Positions 42,774-54,771 of a stretch of DNA of 64,000 nt are shown here, one piece after another; the first letter of the stretch is position 1; the number at the start of each line of letters is the position of its first letter. The stretch is from Lophium mytilinum. Its lineage: Eukaryota > Ascomycota > Dothideomycetes > Mytilinidiales > Mytilinidiaceae. Under the pieces are notes generated by a model, which saw only the letters and a program-made list of their open reading frames with translations, did no database searches and was not told the origin of the DNA. Made by a program: the position numbers and the translations under genes. The stretch spans positions 1,964,616-2,028,615 of the forward strand of contig MU004186.1 in NCBI GenBank assembly GCA_010093605.1. Direction: 5' to 3'.

Positions 42774-45200
42774 CTACGTCTTCAACACGTCCGCCGCCAC
42801 CAATATCGCCTTGGCAGTCTTCCCAACCCACTTCTGCGCCAACTCTAAATCCCCCGCCTCCACCGCCTCTGTAACCGCCGGAAATGTAACAGGCGCGTAT
42901 CCTGTGTCAATACCAGGCGCAAAGATCAAATGCTGGTAAAACTCCCTCTCCGGCAAGCCACCTTGGCTCACAAACCCCCTACTGAAATCCTTCGCCTTAG
43001 TATTCGTGACCTTGATCAGATCCGAGTCGCTTGAAGAGACAGCGAAAGCACGGAGTTCTTCGAATTGGGACGAGTAGTTCTTGAACGTCGCGATGGCGTC
43101 GCTGAGCTCGGACAGGTTTACTGTGCTGTTCGCTTCCGCGACGGTCTCTTTCAAGTCTGAGAAATACTCTTCTAGCGCTGGCGTGTAGTCTGCCGGAGTT
43201 AAGGGCAGGACGTCGTCGTTGACGAGGTGGTAAAGTAGCAGAGCTAGAAACTGGCCGATCGACCTGTGAGTTACGAAACCAGGGTCACCCAGGGTACTCA
43301 TCCAGTGGTAGGAATCGAAGTTCGAGTGGTAGTGCCAGATGGGATCCTCTGGGCCACCATTTGCACCAAAGTCAATCGCGCTGATACCTTTGTGGAGGAA
43401 GGTAGCAAAGTCACTGCCGCTGCCTAGGACGCCGAACTCGCCGTCCAGGAAATCGTACCAGACGTCGTAAAAGGTGCGATTTGTTACCCCTTTGACTGGG
43501 TAGATGATCTTCTTCATGATAGTTGTGGCAATGGCGTGGAGGTCGGGGGTAGCGTCTATATATGGGTACGGGCCTGAGGTAGCGATGTCGACGTTGATGT
43601 TCGTGACGGCAGCTTCGGTGAGCCAGGGGACGTACTCTTCCACCCATTCTGTGCTTCCGACTGTGCCGTACTCTTCGCCGTCCCAGCTTGCGAGAATGAT
43701 GGTGCGAGCAGGCTTCCAGCCGGTTGCTAGCAGTTTACCGAAAGCTTTAGATAGCTCGATGATGACGGCTGATCCAGAGTTGGGGTCACCTGTGTCACAT
43801 TAGTCCTTATCTTTCCTTATTGATGCACATTGACCTACCAGCGCCGCCAACAATCCAAGCATCACGGTGGTTCCCCACGATGACAACTTCATCTTCGTTC
43901 GTGCCATTGATAATTCCAATAGCGTTCCAGATGTAAGTGTATTTTTCTTCCATCTCGTTCTCTAAGAAAAGAGTAGTGCCAGGAGCAGGTCCTGTGCTGT
44001 ACGTAACATTACCAATGCCTCCGAGCCAACCGGTACGATTCACCTCCTCGCCCGTAAATCCATGTCCATCTAAGGCTTGGAGCAGGGGCTGCGCATCGAG
44101 CCAAGAAATTGGAATTGATGGAATGCGAGGCGTTACCACGAATCTATCAGATCGAGGAGAACCGAACTTAGACGGATACCCGGGGGTCGTAGGGTCACCA
44201 GCATAGGTACTTAGAAACTCGACGGTACCTCGCTGTACACTCGTAGGATTTCTGGCAGGGCCATCTGGATACGCCTTGTATCCGTTTGCTTCGGTGATAT
44301 TGCCGTCGCTGCCGGGGTCGGTGAAGATGATAGCCCCAATCATGCCATGGTTTTGGGCGTTTTTGACCTTTAGTCCACGGAAGGGCCCTCCGTATTTTGT
44401 GAGTGCTATTTTGCCTTCCAGCTCAACGCCTAGCTCCTTTAGGCGAACAAAGTCGACTTCTTGTCCTCTCCCTTCGTAATGGTCAAAAGACTATACTATA
44501 CAAGGCAAATTGTAACGTTAACATACCGACGTAGACATATTCTGCGGTCGCGTTCCCTGAAAATGAGTACCCATTGAACACGGGAATGCGGTTGGGATAG
44601 CTGCGCCGAATGAGTTAGCGCTTTCTTCCGACGGGCTGGATATTGACTTGCTTCGCAATGTCCGACGAATATGCCATTTTAGTCTTTCATCGACTGATTT
44701 CAGATTTGAACATGGAAATATGCTATGACTCACCTCGTTGTGTCATCTACAGCAAGGACTTCCTCTTCTAGGGAGGCATCGTGTGAAGTGCCATTACTAT
44801 AGTCAAGCCGCAGGGATTGTGCAATCGGGTAGTCAAGGAAGACAACTTAAGCAATCAGCCATTCATATTTTCATAATTGATTAACGTAGTCATACTTACA
44901 GTATTCAGCTAGGCTAGAGGTAAATCCGAACTCGGCCCACCGGTCAGCCGTCCATTGAGCCTGAGTCTTATTGGTTCCAGCAAGATGCGCCCCGTGAGAG
45001 TAGTAGTATTCCCATGTTGCAATTGTCGCGTTGTCAAAGGAATCGACGAGCAATTTCTCGTTGGCGTCAAGCACTGGAGGGAAGGGAACTACATCTTGAC
45101 GTTTGACGAGTTTCTTATGATTGTGAGCCTTCCCGAAATCACGCTCTCGTAGACAAGCTTGCACACCAATTGCGCTAACGAGAATCAAGGGGAGCTTCAT
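42774..45200 (-). CDS. Secreted M28B metallopeptidase (glutamate carboxypeptidase II / transferrin receptor-like)
   Basis: This zinc exopeptidase is of the family that includes GCPII/PSMA. Five exons, 45200-44900, 44845-44734, 44600-44527, 44471-43839 and 43789-42774, give 711 aa with consistent phases. A signal peptide is clear: MKLPLILVSAIGVQA. A PA (apical) domain follows at about residues 135-320 (VYVGRG, GKIALTKYGG, GAIIFTDPGSDG). The two-zinc site is complete: NHRDAW (His364, Asp366), bridging Asp375 in GDPNSGSA, general base pair WDGEEYG (Glu412-Glu413), NVDIATSG (Asp441) and the late WHYHSNFD histidine. The C-terminal helical dimerisation-like domain is present (from about residue 590). 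Many N-glycosylation sites (NxS/T) fit secretion or vacuolar location. The expected role is nutrient peptide breakdown. Confidence 0.94.
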
Positions 45201-46172
45201 GATGTTTTCACGAAGAGAAGAGCAATGAGTGGAGGGACGAACTGAAGTGAGATGAGGGGTACCTAAGTACAAGCAAGTACAACATTGAAGGATTGCATCA
45301 TGCGGTCTAATAGCTCAGTATGGGCATTGCAGTTCGGAAGAGCTACCGCTCGTATCCTTCGGCTCACCGTAAAGCCCATGGCATCGTGAATGGCCAAGCA
45401 GGTATGACGAAAGCAGGCTCTAATATGGCTCAGAAGATCCTCTTACGCCCAGACTTGAAGCTTCCTTGCCAACGTGGGATCACTCTATTTAGGGCAGGTG
45501 GATGTGTATCCAGCTGCGGGGATTGGGGATAGTCAGACTTGGCAATGCTGAATCCTGGGGCAGGTTGCGGGATGAACATGCGTGACCTAAGAGGAGCTCC
45601 GGAACATGGCGGGATTGGTGGTGTTACTCGTCCACCGCCTCTGGCACGGCATAGATGATGTGATAAGATACAGCGATTGTGCTTCCTCGGGTCTGCCTAG
45701 ATATTTGTAACATACATTGGGGTGGTATGGGATCCTGCGGGGCGAAGAAGTAACCCCTGGCTGGAATCTTCTATTCAATGCCGGACCCATGGTTCTACGG
45801 TGGGCGTCGGGCTTACGGTTTTCCGCCAAAGTTGATAGTATAGATATTACAGGACGGTCTCGGTCATAATGGTATTCTGAGGATATTCACTGTACACATC
45901 TATGTATCCCGTATATGACGACTGGTGTTGTAATACGGCATGCCAGCCTACGCTAAAAGCAGAAAGGGCCGTTTCCGTTCTTCCTGCGGTGCCCTGTTCC
46001 TCCGCAACCTACCCCGGCCTGCAACACGTCAACGAGCGCGAGGGGAGCTTCACCATCGTACATACTAACACTCTACAGCTATTGCAGGTATCGTAGTCTC
46101 CCAGGTCCCCTTTGTTCTTTACTTTCTTCATGTCCATATTGTCCCTCAACATAATCACCCCAACTGCCCGTC
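45201..46172. other. Divergent spacer between M28 peptidase and KAR9
   Basis: 972 bp without a supported coding frame. The last 100 bp are C/T-rich leader sequence of KAR9. Confidence 0.5.
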
Positions 46173-49100
46173 ATGGCGGAGCTATCAAGCGCGACGCGGT
46201 TCGCGCCTCCAATCTTCCAGCCACGCAGCAATTCGCCCCAACCATCTCCTCGGCGCTATGGACGGTCGAACCTGGGTTCTGAGGATGGGCACTTTCGAGA
46301 TGTCTCCCCTTCGACGACCTTGCGCGCCTTCTCCGATGCTCCGATAGCGTACAATAGTCCGGAAGAGCACAAGATCTTCGATTGCGTAAAGACCGCAACC
46401 CCCGCGGAGAAGGACCTGGGATTCAGGGTCGCCAAAGCTGCCGAGAGACTGAAGTCGTGGTGTCAGGAAATCGAGCAATGGGGATGGTCCGGCACGTTCG
46501 AAGTGCCTAGCGAAGAGCGCCGCGAAAAGAGGCGGAAGAGCGTGCAGGGACATATCAACGAACATACAAAGGGCGTAGATGGCTCAGAGGACATTGGTCC
46601 GTTAATATACTGGGGTTCTCTGCTGTCCGCGGAGGTCAAGGCCTACGAAGCGCGCATCGAGGACATCGAGGCTGAGCGGGAGACTTTGGATATCGAAGAG
46701 CTCAAAGGCCACATCTTGGATATTCATGGTCCTAATAGGTCCAGGCCATCGTCTAGTTATGATACAAAACGACCACAATTCCTTCCATTGGATGACTTCT
46801 CTATCTTGGTAACGCAAACCTTACTCCAGGCACTACCGTATCTCTCGCAGCTCAAACTGAGCATCGATACTTGGTCTACACGACTGACCATCCTTTGCAG
46901 CACGCCAAGATTCTTGAAGGATCTCAGCACTACTAGAACGGCTTTAGATCTGGCTTGGAGAGCTCTTGAACCCCCCCGGGATGTTGACATGTCGGATACC
47001 TCGTTTAGCGATTGGAAGGACACTTTGTACACGATACTGGAAGAGCTGAAAGTCATCGTTTCTGACCTGGGTCAACGACTGGACCGAATGCTGGACATTC
47101 TTGAAGGCCGCGAAGACGCCCTACCGGATGTATGGATTGACGATTTTGAGGAGCTGGAGTCAGATTACAGTCGCTGGACTGTTGAATCACGGAATCGTAT
47201 CCTCGATGTGGAGATGCGACGAATAAAAGCCAAGCAAAATGCTGCTAAACCTATCACCGCTCAGGGAATTGGACTAGATGCACGACGAACTCCAACCACT
47301 CAAATTGAAGACATAGCACCCCAGAAGTCCGAGGCAGTCCATCATCGAGCCTCGACTGACGAATCAACCGTGGACATCAATACAACACCTGACAATGAAT
47401 TGAACGGAGCCGGGTTGGCTGCTCAGTACGAGCCATTTTCCGATCTCATATTGGCTAAGAACACTACTCCAGCATCACCTCAATCGTCCACTGCATTGCG
47501 ACTGAGCATTCCTGACTTTTCTACTCCGCAATCGAAGGCAAAAGAATTCGATCACAGTCCCGGTAACCGACCAGGAGAGCAGGACGATACTCTCGAAGGC
47601 CAAACCGAAGACGTGGTAGTTGTACAAGGACACAGCAGTGACGACGAGAAATCCGAGTCCGTGGTACGCAAGCGCCCGGACTTAACGATATTGAAACGTG
47701 CTTCCGTGACCTCCATCGAGAGTTTCTCCAGAAACCAGGTACGAACCTTACATCAGATCCCTGGCCACATTTTTAACAACACACAGGTCAAGAGCATCAC
47801 TTTGCGAAGAAATAGCAGCGCATCTTCCATCTCGTCGTCACTGCTTGACCGCTCAAACGGCATTCGAGATAACCACAGCACGCCCGTATCACCAGTTACC
47901 ACCGATCGTGTCGAGACTTTGTTACATAGCAAGCTCTCCAGTCCGCTCGCTGCAGCGGCAGTACAGCGCACCCTATCCCCTGATTTGACTCACTCTCCGC
48001 ATTCACGACCACAAACTCCTCAATTACAGTCCGGGCTTCGTCGAGACAGCGTTGGATCTGCTTCTTCGAGTATATCATTACAGTCAAGCCCGGCGAGCGC
48101 CATGGATGATTCGCCATCAGTTCGAAATGCCTACAGCCGCAACGCAAAGGTTCCAAAGCCACCGCTCAACTCTGCAATGGCTAAGCGGCGGCCTCTCAAA
48201 ACCCTCGACGGTGCCTCAGATCAGATGCAACCTTGGCCGCCTACTAAATTCGCCAATACTCTCTCGCCAAAGAAGGACAATAGTACCGAAGATCTAGAGC
48301 GCAAGATCAGCGATATTCTCACCACGATCCCAACGCACATACGCCTCACATCCGGTCCAGAAGTTGATGCACCCGAGGTCAAGCCCACTCGAGTCGTCTC
48401 AACCGGTGGCCGCTACGCCTCAAACGCATCTCTTCGGGTTCCTCGTGGTGTGAAATCTCCCGAACCAACTCTCACACTCTCCCCTGTCAAAAACGACTCC
48501 GACAAGTCTAGTAACGCGGCTAACTCACGCCGCACCCCTGCATCGGGTGACTCGGATATCAAGCTCTATCACCTCACCCAAAATGGCATCGATAAACCGC
48601 CCATAAAACTCTTCGTACGTCGCGTTGGGGAGAATGGCGAGCGCGTCATGGTACGCGTCGGCGGCGGCTGGGCTGATCTCGGTGAGTACCTGCGTCAATA
48701 CGCAGAGCACCATGGACGGCGCACCGTCAGTGAGGGCAAATTCGAAGTCCTTGGCCTCGAAGATTTGACATCGAGCCCTGCAGGGATCAGGCCAGATAGT
48801 CGACATGGCGCAGGGACACCACAGCCACACTCTACTACATCTCCAGCTCGCGGCACTCCTGCTGCCAAGGCTGCTGCTCTTGCTGCTGCGGATTCCGCTT
48901 TCAACACCCCTGCTTCTGCTGCCTCTATAGGTACGCCCGCAAATGCCAACGGTGACGTCTCCAGTGCCTCGACGGGATCGAGCCGGCTTTCATGGGGCGG
49001 TAACGAGGTTGGCTTGGCGGGGCCAAAGTCGAAGAAATTGGACTTGAGCGGGGAGAAGCTTGAGTGGATTGAGGGTATGATGACGCAGGCGAGGAAGGTC

Positions 49101-49388
49101 TCGAACCAGGTCGTTGGTGGTAGTGGAGGAGGCGGAAAAGGCGAGGTCGCGAGTGGAAGGGACAGTAAAGCGGCGAATGGAAGAGAGAGCAGGGCGGCCA
49201 ACGGACGAGAGAGTAGAGCCGCAAATGGGAGAGAAAGTCGCGCTGCAAATGGCCGAGAGGGCAAAGTAGAGAAGGAGAGGGAGAGGCGGGAAAGTAAAGG
49301 TGAAACCGACAAAGGTTTCGGAGATCTGGGAAAGGTTGGTGGAACCAAGAGAGTCTTTTTGAGAGGCGGGAAGCCGGTGGTTGAGTAG
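46173..49388 (+). CDS. kar9: Kar9-family spindle-orientation protein with GAR domain
   Basis: Kar9 links cytoplasmic microtubule plus ends (via Bim1/EB1) to actin-based transport for spindle positioning (known for yeast). The open frame spans 1071 codons. The N-terminal half (about residues 50-350) is the helical Kar9 domain (KIFDCVKTATPAEKDLGFRV, ERLKSWCQEIEQWGW, WTVESRNRILDVEMRRIK). The middle is a Ser/Pro-rich disordered region with SxIP-like contexts. A GAR-like microtubule-binding domain lies near residues 790-865 (IKLFVRRVGENGERVMVRVG, GGWADLGEYLRQYAEHH). The C-terminus has four and a half copies of an eight-residue repeat (GRESRAAN). A probable 48-nt intron at 47739-47786 does not break the frame. 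With it removed the protein is 1055 aa. Confidence 0.9.
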   Translation: MAELSSATRFAPPIFQPRSNSPQPSPRRYGRSNLGSEDGHFRDVSPSTTLRAFSDAPIAYNSPEEHKIFDCVKTATPAEKDLGFRVAKAAERLKSWCQEIEQWGWSGTFEVPSEERREKRRKSVQGHINEHTKGVDGSEDIGPLIYWGSLLSAEVKAYEARIEDIEAERETLDIEELKGHILDIHGPNRSRPSSSYDTKRPQFLPLDDFSILVTQTLLQALPYLSQLKLSIDTWSTRLTILCSTPRFLKDLSTTRTALDLAWRALEPPRDVDMSDTSFSDWKDTLYTILEELKVIVSDLGQRLDRMLDILEGREDALPDVWIDDFEELESDYSRWTVESRNRILDVEMRRIKAKQNAAKPITAQGIGLDARRTPTTQIEDIAPQKSEAVHHRASTDESTVDINTTPDNELNGAGLAAQYEPFSDLILAKNTTPASPQSSTALRLSIPDFSTPQSKAKEFDHSPGNRPGEQDDTLEGQTEDVVVVQGHSSDDEKSESVVRKRPDLTILKRASVTSIESFSRNQVRTLHQIPGHIFNNTQVKSITLRRNSSASSISSSLLDRSNGIRDNHSTPVSPVTTDRVETLLHSKLSSPLAAAAVQRTLSPDLTHSPHSRPQTPQLQSGLRRDSVGSASSSISLQSSPASAMDDSPSVRNAYSRNAKVPKPPLNSAMAKRRPLKTLDGASDQMQPWPPTKFANTLSPKKDNSTEDLERKISDILTTIPTHIRLTSGPEVDAPEVKPTRVVSTGGRYASNASLRVPRGVKSPEPTLTLSPVKNDSDKSSNAANSRRTPASGDSDIKLYHLTQNGIDKPPIKLFVRRVGENGERVMVRVGGGWADLGEYLRQYAEHHGRRTVSEGKFEVLGLEDLTSSPAGIRPDSRHGAGTPQPHSTTSPARGTPAAKAAALAAADSAFNTPASAASIGTPANANGDVSSASTGSSRLSWGGNEVGLAGPKSKKLDLSGEKLEWIEGMMTQARKVSNQVVGGSGGGGKGEVASGRDSKAANGRESRAANGRESRAANGRESRAANGREGKVEKERERRESKGETDKGFGDLGKVGGTKRVFLRGGKPVVE
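47739..47786 (+). other. Probable phase-neutral 48-nt intron in KAR9
   Basis: CCAG/GTACGA donor, a TTTTTAAC branch-like stretch and ACACAG/G acceptor bound 48 nt that encode 16 residues without a stop. Removal joins SFSRNQ to VKSITLRR. Exclusion and inclusion both keep the frame. Confidence 0.6.
49155..49265 (+). repeat. 24-bp coding tandem repeat in KAR9
   Basis: Units at 49155-49178, 49179-49202, 49203-49226 and 49227-49250, plus a partial one after. Three units encode exactly GRESRAAN, although their DNA differs at many third codon positions and in Arg codon choice. Confidence 0.92.
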
Positions 49389-50989
49389 GGCAAGGTTGCA
49401 TATTGGGATCCTACTAATTCTTGGGTCAACTCTCAAAAAGGGTCTGGCATCTGCGGCGGCATTAGCACACAGCCTTGTTTGGATCGGAGCGGGTTTTTGG
49501 ATAAGTGTGCGTGGCGGCAGGACTGTCGACGCACTTTCACAATGCGTCCCCTTTTCATTTGTCATTAGCAAGATTTCTTATACCCGTAGAGTTCACGTAT
49601 ACTTGTAATAGTGGCGAAAGGCCTGATACTCTATTAAATACGAGTCAGATATTGACATGAGACTTCCCGAAATTAATCGTAGGGACAGCGTCTGCTGGAG
49701 GTAGCCGTAGAGCGAACGTAATCTGGAAGACATGTGGCTGTGCGGTTTCTCTGGACATGACCAAAATAGAAACGATGCTAGGCACGGCATAGAATCGATA
49801 TATTCTAGCAGTTACCAAGCTTAATTCAATGCACATAAGTGGCGAGGGATGCATACTATAGGTGCCGCAAAGCTGTGCTAGATGGTCAACGGTGCCTCGG
49901 ATTTCTCGGAGTCAAATTTAGAAAAGGTCTATCAGCTTATGAAGCCGATCTTCTTATTCCGCAATTAGAGATATAAAAGTGCGAAGTGATACCTTTGTAT
50001 TTGCCCATGCAAGGGTGCCGTTCCGCATAATAAGTAAGACCGGCGTAAAATCATGCCTGATGGCATATCCTCCGCCTATTACGTTAACGCGGATTGGCAG
50101 GAAGACAAGTAGGTGCTAATCCCACGAGCTGACTTTACGGTTTGCGTGAACACAGGGCCCGAAAGCTGATCATGCTGTTTCGTAACAACGCACAAAGCGT
50201 GGCTCGTCACAAGGCCGACTTCTCCTCCCCCTGCCCCTCAAAATGGTTACGCCGCACGACGTATTTTACGTCCATCTCTATTCTGCTGTCACAGGTGCAA
50301 CCGACGGCGAGAGCTCCTTGGAGGTGGGCTAGATGCCAGGATGCACACCCGCTGCGGCAGCTTGGCAGCGGCTAGGTGTTTTCAGCCCCCAACTATCGAG
50401 GGTTCTAGCTGTGCCCCAGGACGCCGCCCGGGCTGGCTTTCACTAGATGCCGTGTGGAGTCGCATAGGGATCACTAGGTATTAGTCTGAGCGGCTGGCGT
50501 TCAGCTATGCGACTTTTCTTCTATCCTATCCACCTTCGCACCTTCCCTCTGCAAGCCATGTAGCATACTGCGTACATATTGAAACTCTCTATCTTGCTTT
50601 GACGATTCGACACTACTATCCTAGCTCTCCTTTCCGCTTTTCTTGCCTGCTACAACCCTGTTCAGCTCCCAGGATTCCGTGATTCGGCTCGCTGCACCAA
50701 CCTCGTTTTCAGCCTCACGACTCAAGGCTCGAGGAACGAAGGTTGTGGCTTCGCTCTGAAACGCTCTTCAGCAAATCGCATTCTCTGTTGGGCTTTTACT
50801 ATTGGTGAGTCCATCAAGCTTCCACTCAAGCTTCGCACACCATGATTGAGCATCAGGGTCTCCCAGCTAACTTCCCGCAGACAAGGCCTCAGGCAACGAA
50901 ATCATCCCCACCAAACCTCACCTGCAATTGGCTGTGGAGCTTTTGGAAAACGCCCCGTTGAAGGCGAATCTCAGGACAGCAGGCAGTAG
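49389..50989. other. Intergenic region and 5' leader of the next gene
   Basis: 1.6 kb without a supported coding frame. From about 50510 on the sequence is C/T-rich leader. A probable 5'-UTR intron is listed separately. A 102-codon frame from 50928 overlaps the next gene in another frame and is rejected. Confidence 0.5.
50815..50880 (+). other. Probable 5'-UTR intron
   Basis: GTGAGT donor at 50815 and CCCGCAG acceptor ending at 50880 (66 nt), 109 nt upstream of the start codon at 50990. Confidence 0.55.
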
Positions 50990-53900
50990 ATGTCTGATTC
51001 GGATCCTCGCCGCCCTTTCTTCACCACCGACGCCTCTGACCTCTCCGATCTCTCCCACGCCATCAACCTTGTCGGCGATTCCTCACCTGTCTCCCCCATC
51101 GCAAACCCCAGACAGCGCCCCGGTTACACGCGCCTGCGAAGCAGCACTGGTGGCTTCGATGGTAGCCCTATCCTCCACGAAGAGGATGAGGACGAGGATA
51201 GCGGAAGGGAGCGTGGAGGCGCAGGGCTGGGAATAGAAACTCCGTTGTCGTCGTCGGCATCGAACACGGGAGTGCGCTCTCCAGCCTTGTCTGCGCGCCG
51301 GGTCTCCATCCAGGCCATACCGCGCGTGCCCGTTGGCAGTATAAGAAGGCCTAGCGTTGGCAACTCTGGCACAAAGAGTCCCGAGTTCCTCTCTCCGAAC
51401 CTTACCTCTCCGCCCATGAGCAGCGATCCCCTCACCGGTGGCTTTCCGAGATATGAGAGTGCGGGTAGTACACCGGACCTGCGGCGGGAGCGCGAAAGCC
51501 CTCAGGATGATAGTGGAGACTACCAGGAATACCGTCGGAGCGCAATGAGAGGAGGTAGAAAGAGCGAGGCTACTGTAAGATCAGAGTATGATGGTGCACC
51601 GTATGTGCATAACCATGATACGGAGAGGTTGAGGAGGAGTATTGCGCCGTCGATACGGTCCGCTTACGAAAGTAAGCACCTTATTCCTATATTTCCTTAG
51701 CTCGATTTGGGGCTCGTGAGATGGGGTCCTTCGAGACCCATGTCGAATGCCCTGAGACATTGGGGAATGGGAGCAAAATGAAATGTATAAGCGAGTGTAT
51801 AGACACATACTGACTATATCATAGACAACGACTTTCACCCGCAAGACAGCTGCCCTACGACCCGAGACTTCTACACGTCTCGCTTTACTTGGCTCTCTAT
51901 CACCATTCTCATCCTCTGTCTCTTTTCTACCGTCTGGTCAGGTGTCTTTCTAGGTATTGCTCTACGAGGTCCCCGTTACGGTCGCACTATCACCACTCAC
52001 AGCAAGCTGAATCCATACAATGCCATTGTATTGACTGCTATCATGGCTAAGCTTATCGAGCTAAGCTTCGTAACGTCCTTCGTCGCATTCCTTGGTCAAG
52101 TTCTAAGTCGACGAGCGTTCATGAAAGAGCAGGGCCGGGGTATTACGCTGGCGGAGATGAGCATGTGGCGGTGGGTTGTCCAACCGGGCACACTCATTAC
52201 CCATTGGCATGGTGTAAGATACGCCGGCTTGTCGTTCCTAGGACTTCTCAGCTTGTTGGCGGCGGTTTTAGCGACGCTTTATACGCCTGCAGCCAGTGCG
52301 CTTGGTACGCTTTCCTTCTCTTCAATTGATACTGAGTACTGATGTGTCGACAGTTCAGCCACAGCTGCACTTTGGCGACTGGCACAAGACTGTTCTCGCA
52401 GGTCAGGTCAAAGCTTCGTTTGGGAATCCCACATACGTGGCATCGATATGCGACACTCCGATATCACAGGGCATGGACCCCTTGTATGCTGGTTCGACAT
52501 GTTTGCAAATAGAGCACGCCAGTCAAGGATATCATAATTATCAACGCTACATGTCTTACTGGACAGCGATATCGAAAGCGGGTAATGGCTCAAGTGACCT
52601 CGGGCAGAGGCCTAATGGATTTGGCTTGTTGTTTGACAATACTTCGATTACGGCCTCGTGGGTCGAAAAAATAGCCGTGGAAGACGCATCAAATAAATTC
52701 GGGGGTCGCATCGTCAACAATGTTTCCCTTGCCATGCCGCACGCTGGAATATTCCAAGCCGCTAGGGACGAAAGGAATGGCATCATCCAGCCAGATGAGT
52801 TAGATGGACAAGGGATATACTCCATCCGCGCATCAATACCCAGCCCGGTCCTCAACGTTCTATGTGTGAACATGAACCAAACCGACCTGGAACCGATCGT
52901 GTACGAGGCATGGCCAAATGCTATACTGCCAGTCAATGGCTCCTGGGCCGCTATCGTCAATGATACTGACAAAGAAACGAAGAATTATACTGCCGTCGAT
53001 GAAATATTCGGGTGGAACTCTTCCGCGGTGAACGGCCAGCCGCCTGTCTTCGCAAAGTATCCCCGAGAGTACAACACTATTATGAATCATACGTCCTACC
53101 CATATGGTCGAGATACTGTATACTTACTAGGGGGTGGTGTTGGCGGAGATTATGTTCTTTGCCAGATGAAAGCCAGCATGACTCCTAGCTGCTCAACCCG
53201 GTATAATGCCACTGGGAGTGGAGGGACTATGGAAGCGCTTTGCGAAGAGAAGGACGATAAACTTGCCTACATTCGCAGCCTCCCAAATGCTACTTACGGC
53301 GATAAGCAGACCGATTGGGTAAATATTGCCGGAGAATGGGCAAACAGTGTTTCACTGAATGCGGGCATATCGGACGGCAACGCTAGCAACGCGCGGCTGC
53401 TAACACAGCTCATCCTAGCAGAGCCGGTACTGAACAAAGCGCTTCCGAGTCCGGCAGAGGCACTGGCTGTCATGGGGGGGTGTACGCTGTTAATGAGCTC
53501 GCAGGATACGCCGTTTGTGGAGTATTGGGTATGAGCCTCTTTCCCTTACCTCCTCCATCTCTCCCATATTGTAAGATCTTGCAATCCATACTAATCCCCA
53601 CTCGCAGAACTATAGCAGTCCCGGCAACATCCTCGGCACCCCCCAAACCCAATACTTCAACGCCTCCATCCGCGCGCAAGAATACGCATCCGGTCCCAAC
53701 TCCTCCGGCTCTCGTGGCTTCATCGTCATCCTCATCGCCGTCTTCCTCATCAACGTCTTCGTCCTCTTCTACTTCCTTTTCCACAAGGGTCTGGTAACCG
53801 ACTTCTCTGAACCGCCCAATCTCTTCGCACTCGCCGTCAATTCCCCGCCTAGTAAGGATCTCGCGGGTTCCTGTGGCGGTGGGCCAGAGGGAAAACAGTA

Positions 53901-54189
53901 CCAAGTCAATTGGTTCGTGAATACCGAGGGCGATCATCTCTACATGGAGCCAGGCGAGAAACCGATAGATCCGCAGGAAATGAGGAGAGGGGCTAGAAGC
54001 ACGGGGTTCAGTTTTGGGCTTGGGAAGAAGTTCGGGGACGGGACGAGTCCGTTGCTGGGCGGGTTTATGAAGAGGAAGAAGGTGGGAATGAGGCCGGCGA
54101 GTGCGATGGGGCCGGAGGTTGAATTGGAGCCAGCGAGTCCAGCGGCGGCGATGTATGCGAAGTTAGCGAAGCGGAGGAGTATGCTGTAA
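50990..54189 (+). CDS. Large polytopic membrane protein with glycosylated ectodomain
   Basis: Four exons (50990-51671, 51825-52304, 52354-53528, 53608-54189) give 972 aa with matching phases. The first 235 residues are cytosolic-looking, Ser/Pro/Arg-rich and probably phosphorylated. Hydrophobic helices follow in exon 2 (WLSITILILCLFSTVWSGVF; NAIVLTAIMAKLIELSFV; YAGLSFLGLLSLLAAVLATL). Exon 3 is one large domain of about 390 aa with many NxS/T sites and scattered cysteines (for example VASICDTP, STCLQIEH, VLNVLCVN, YVLCQMK, PSCSTRYN), likely extracellular. Exon 4 adds a final helix (GFIVILIAVFLINVFVLFYF) and a 130-residue cytosolic tail. Homologues of this layout are widespread in filamentous ascomycetes and uncharacterised. 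I recognise no catalytic motif. Confidence 0.85.
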
Positions 54190-54488
54190 TGAGGATGAGG
54201 ATGAGGATGAGGATGGGAAGGGAGATGGGGTCACGATGAGGTTTTGTACGATTTCTAGGCATAGCAATGGGGGAATATGCGGTAATGTTTTATGATATGA
54301 GGAACGAATCCCCTTGTCGATACTGATCTGTCTTGCTGGCGTCAGCATCTTAAAGTCGTGAATGACTCGTGATTTATAAGGTTGCTAATGATGATTTTAA
54401 TATACAGCTCTGGAGACAGAATCAAGCAAGTGAAAAGGCTTTGTAGCATGAAGTGATAGCTATGTCAGAATTCTCAACATTGTACTGC
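54190..54488. other. 3' flank with GATGAG microsatellite
   Basis: Directly after the stop codon lie about four GATGAG hexamers (54193-54216). The rest is AT-rich 3' UTR-like sequence up to the first TIR element. Confidence 0.6.
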
Positions 54489-54704
54489 CAGTGACAGGCC
54501 ACAAGTCTAGGCACACTAGTATGCCACTGCTTGGGGTACCCCATAGGATTTTAAATACTTAAGGGCGATGTTAAACTTTAAGCAGTGCAGATTAGGCTAC
54601 CTCTTAACTACTTGCCTGCTTAGCAGTCAGGCTACCCCCAACAGTGGTGTTGAGTGGGCAAATTGGAGCCGAGTCCGTGTGCCTAGACTTGTGGCCTAGG
54701 ACTG
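54489..54704 (+). mobile_element. Tc1/mariner-like MITE (family 1), copy 1
   Basis: 216 bp with terminal inverted repeats. The inner 21 bp (AGGCCACAAGTCTAGGCACAC, 54496-54516, mirrored at 54677-54697) are perfect, and both ends open with CAGT. It has no coding capacity. It is about 80% identical by eye to the element at 57487-57712, in the opposite orientation. No TA duplication is visible at this copy. Confidence 0.82.
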
Positions 54705-54771
54705 GATTTGAAGCTGGTTGTGATCCAGTCTGTATGTTTGATAAATGTTGGTTCGCCATGGGATGGTGCAC

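Noticed and set aside
48695-49429. 244-codon antisense frame inside KAR9
   Set aside because: Mirrors the KAR9 repeat and GC-rich third positions; no family resemblance.
50928-51236. 102-codon frame overlapping the start of the membrane-protein gene
   Set aside because: Shifted frame of the real exon 1, which continues with consistent phases through three introns.
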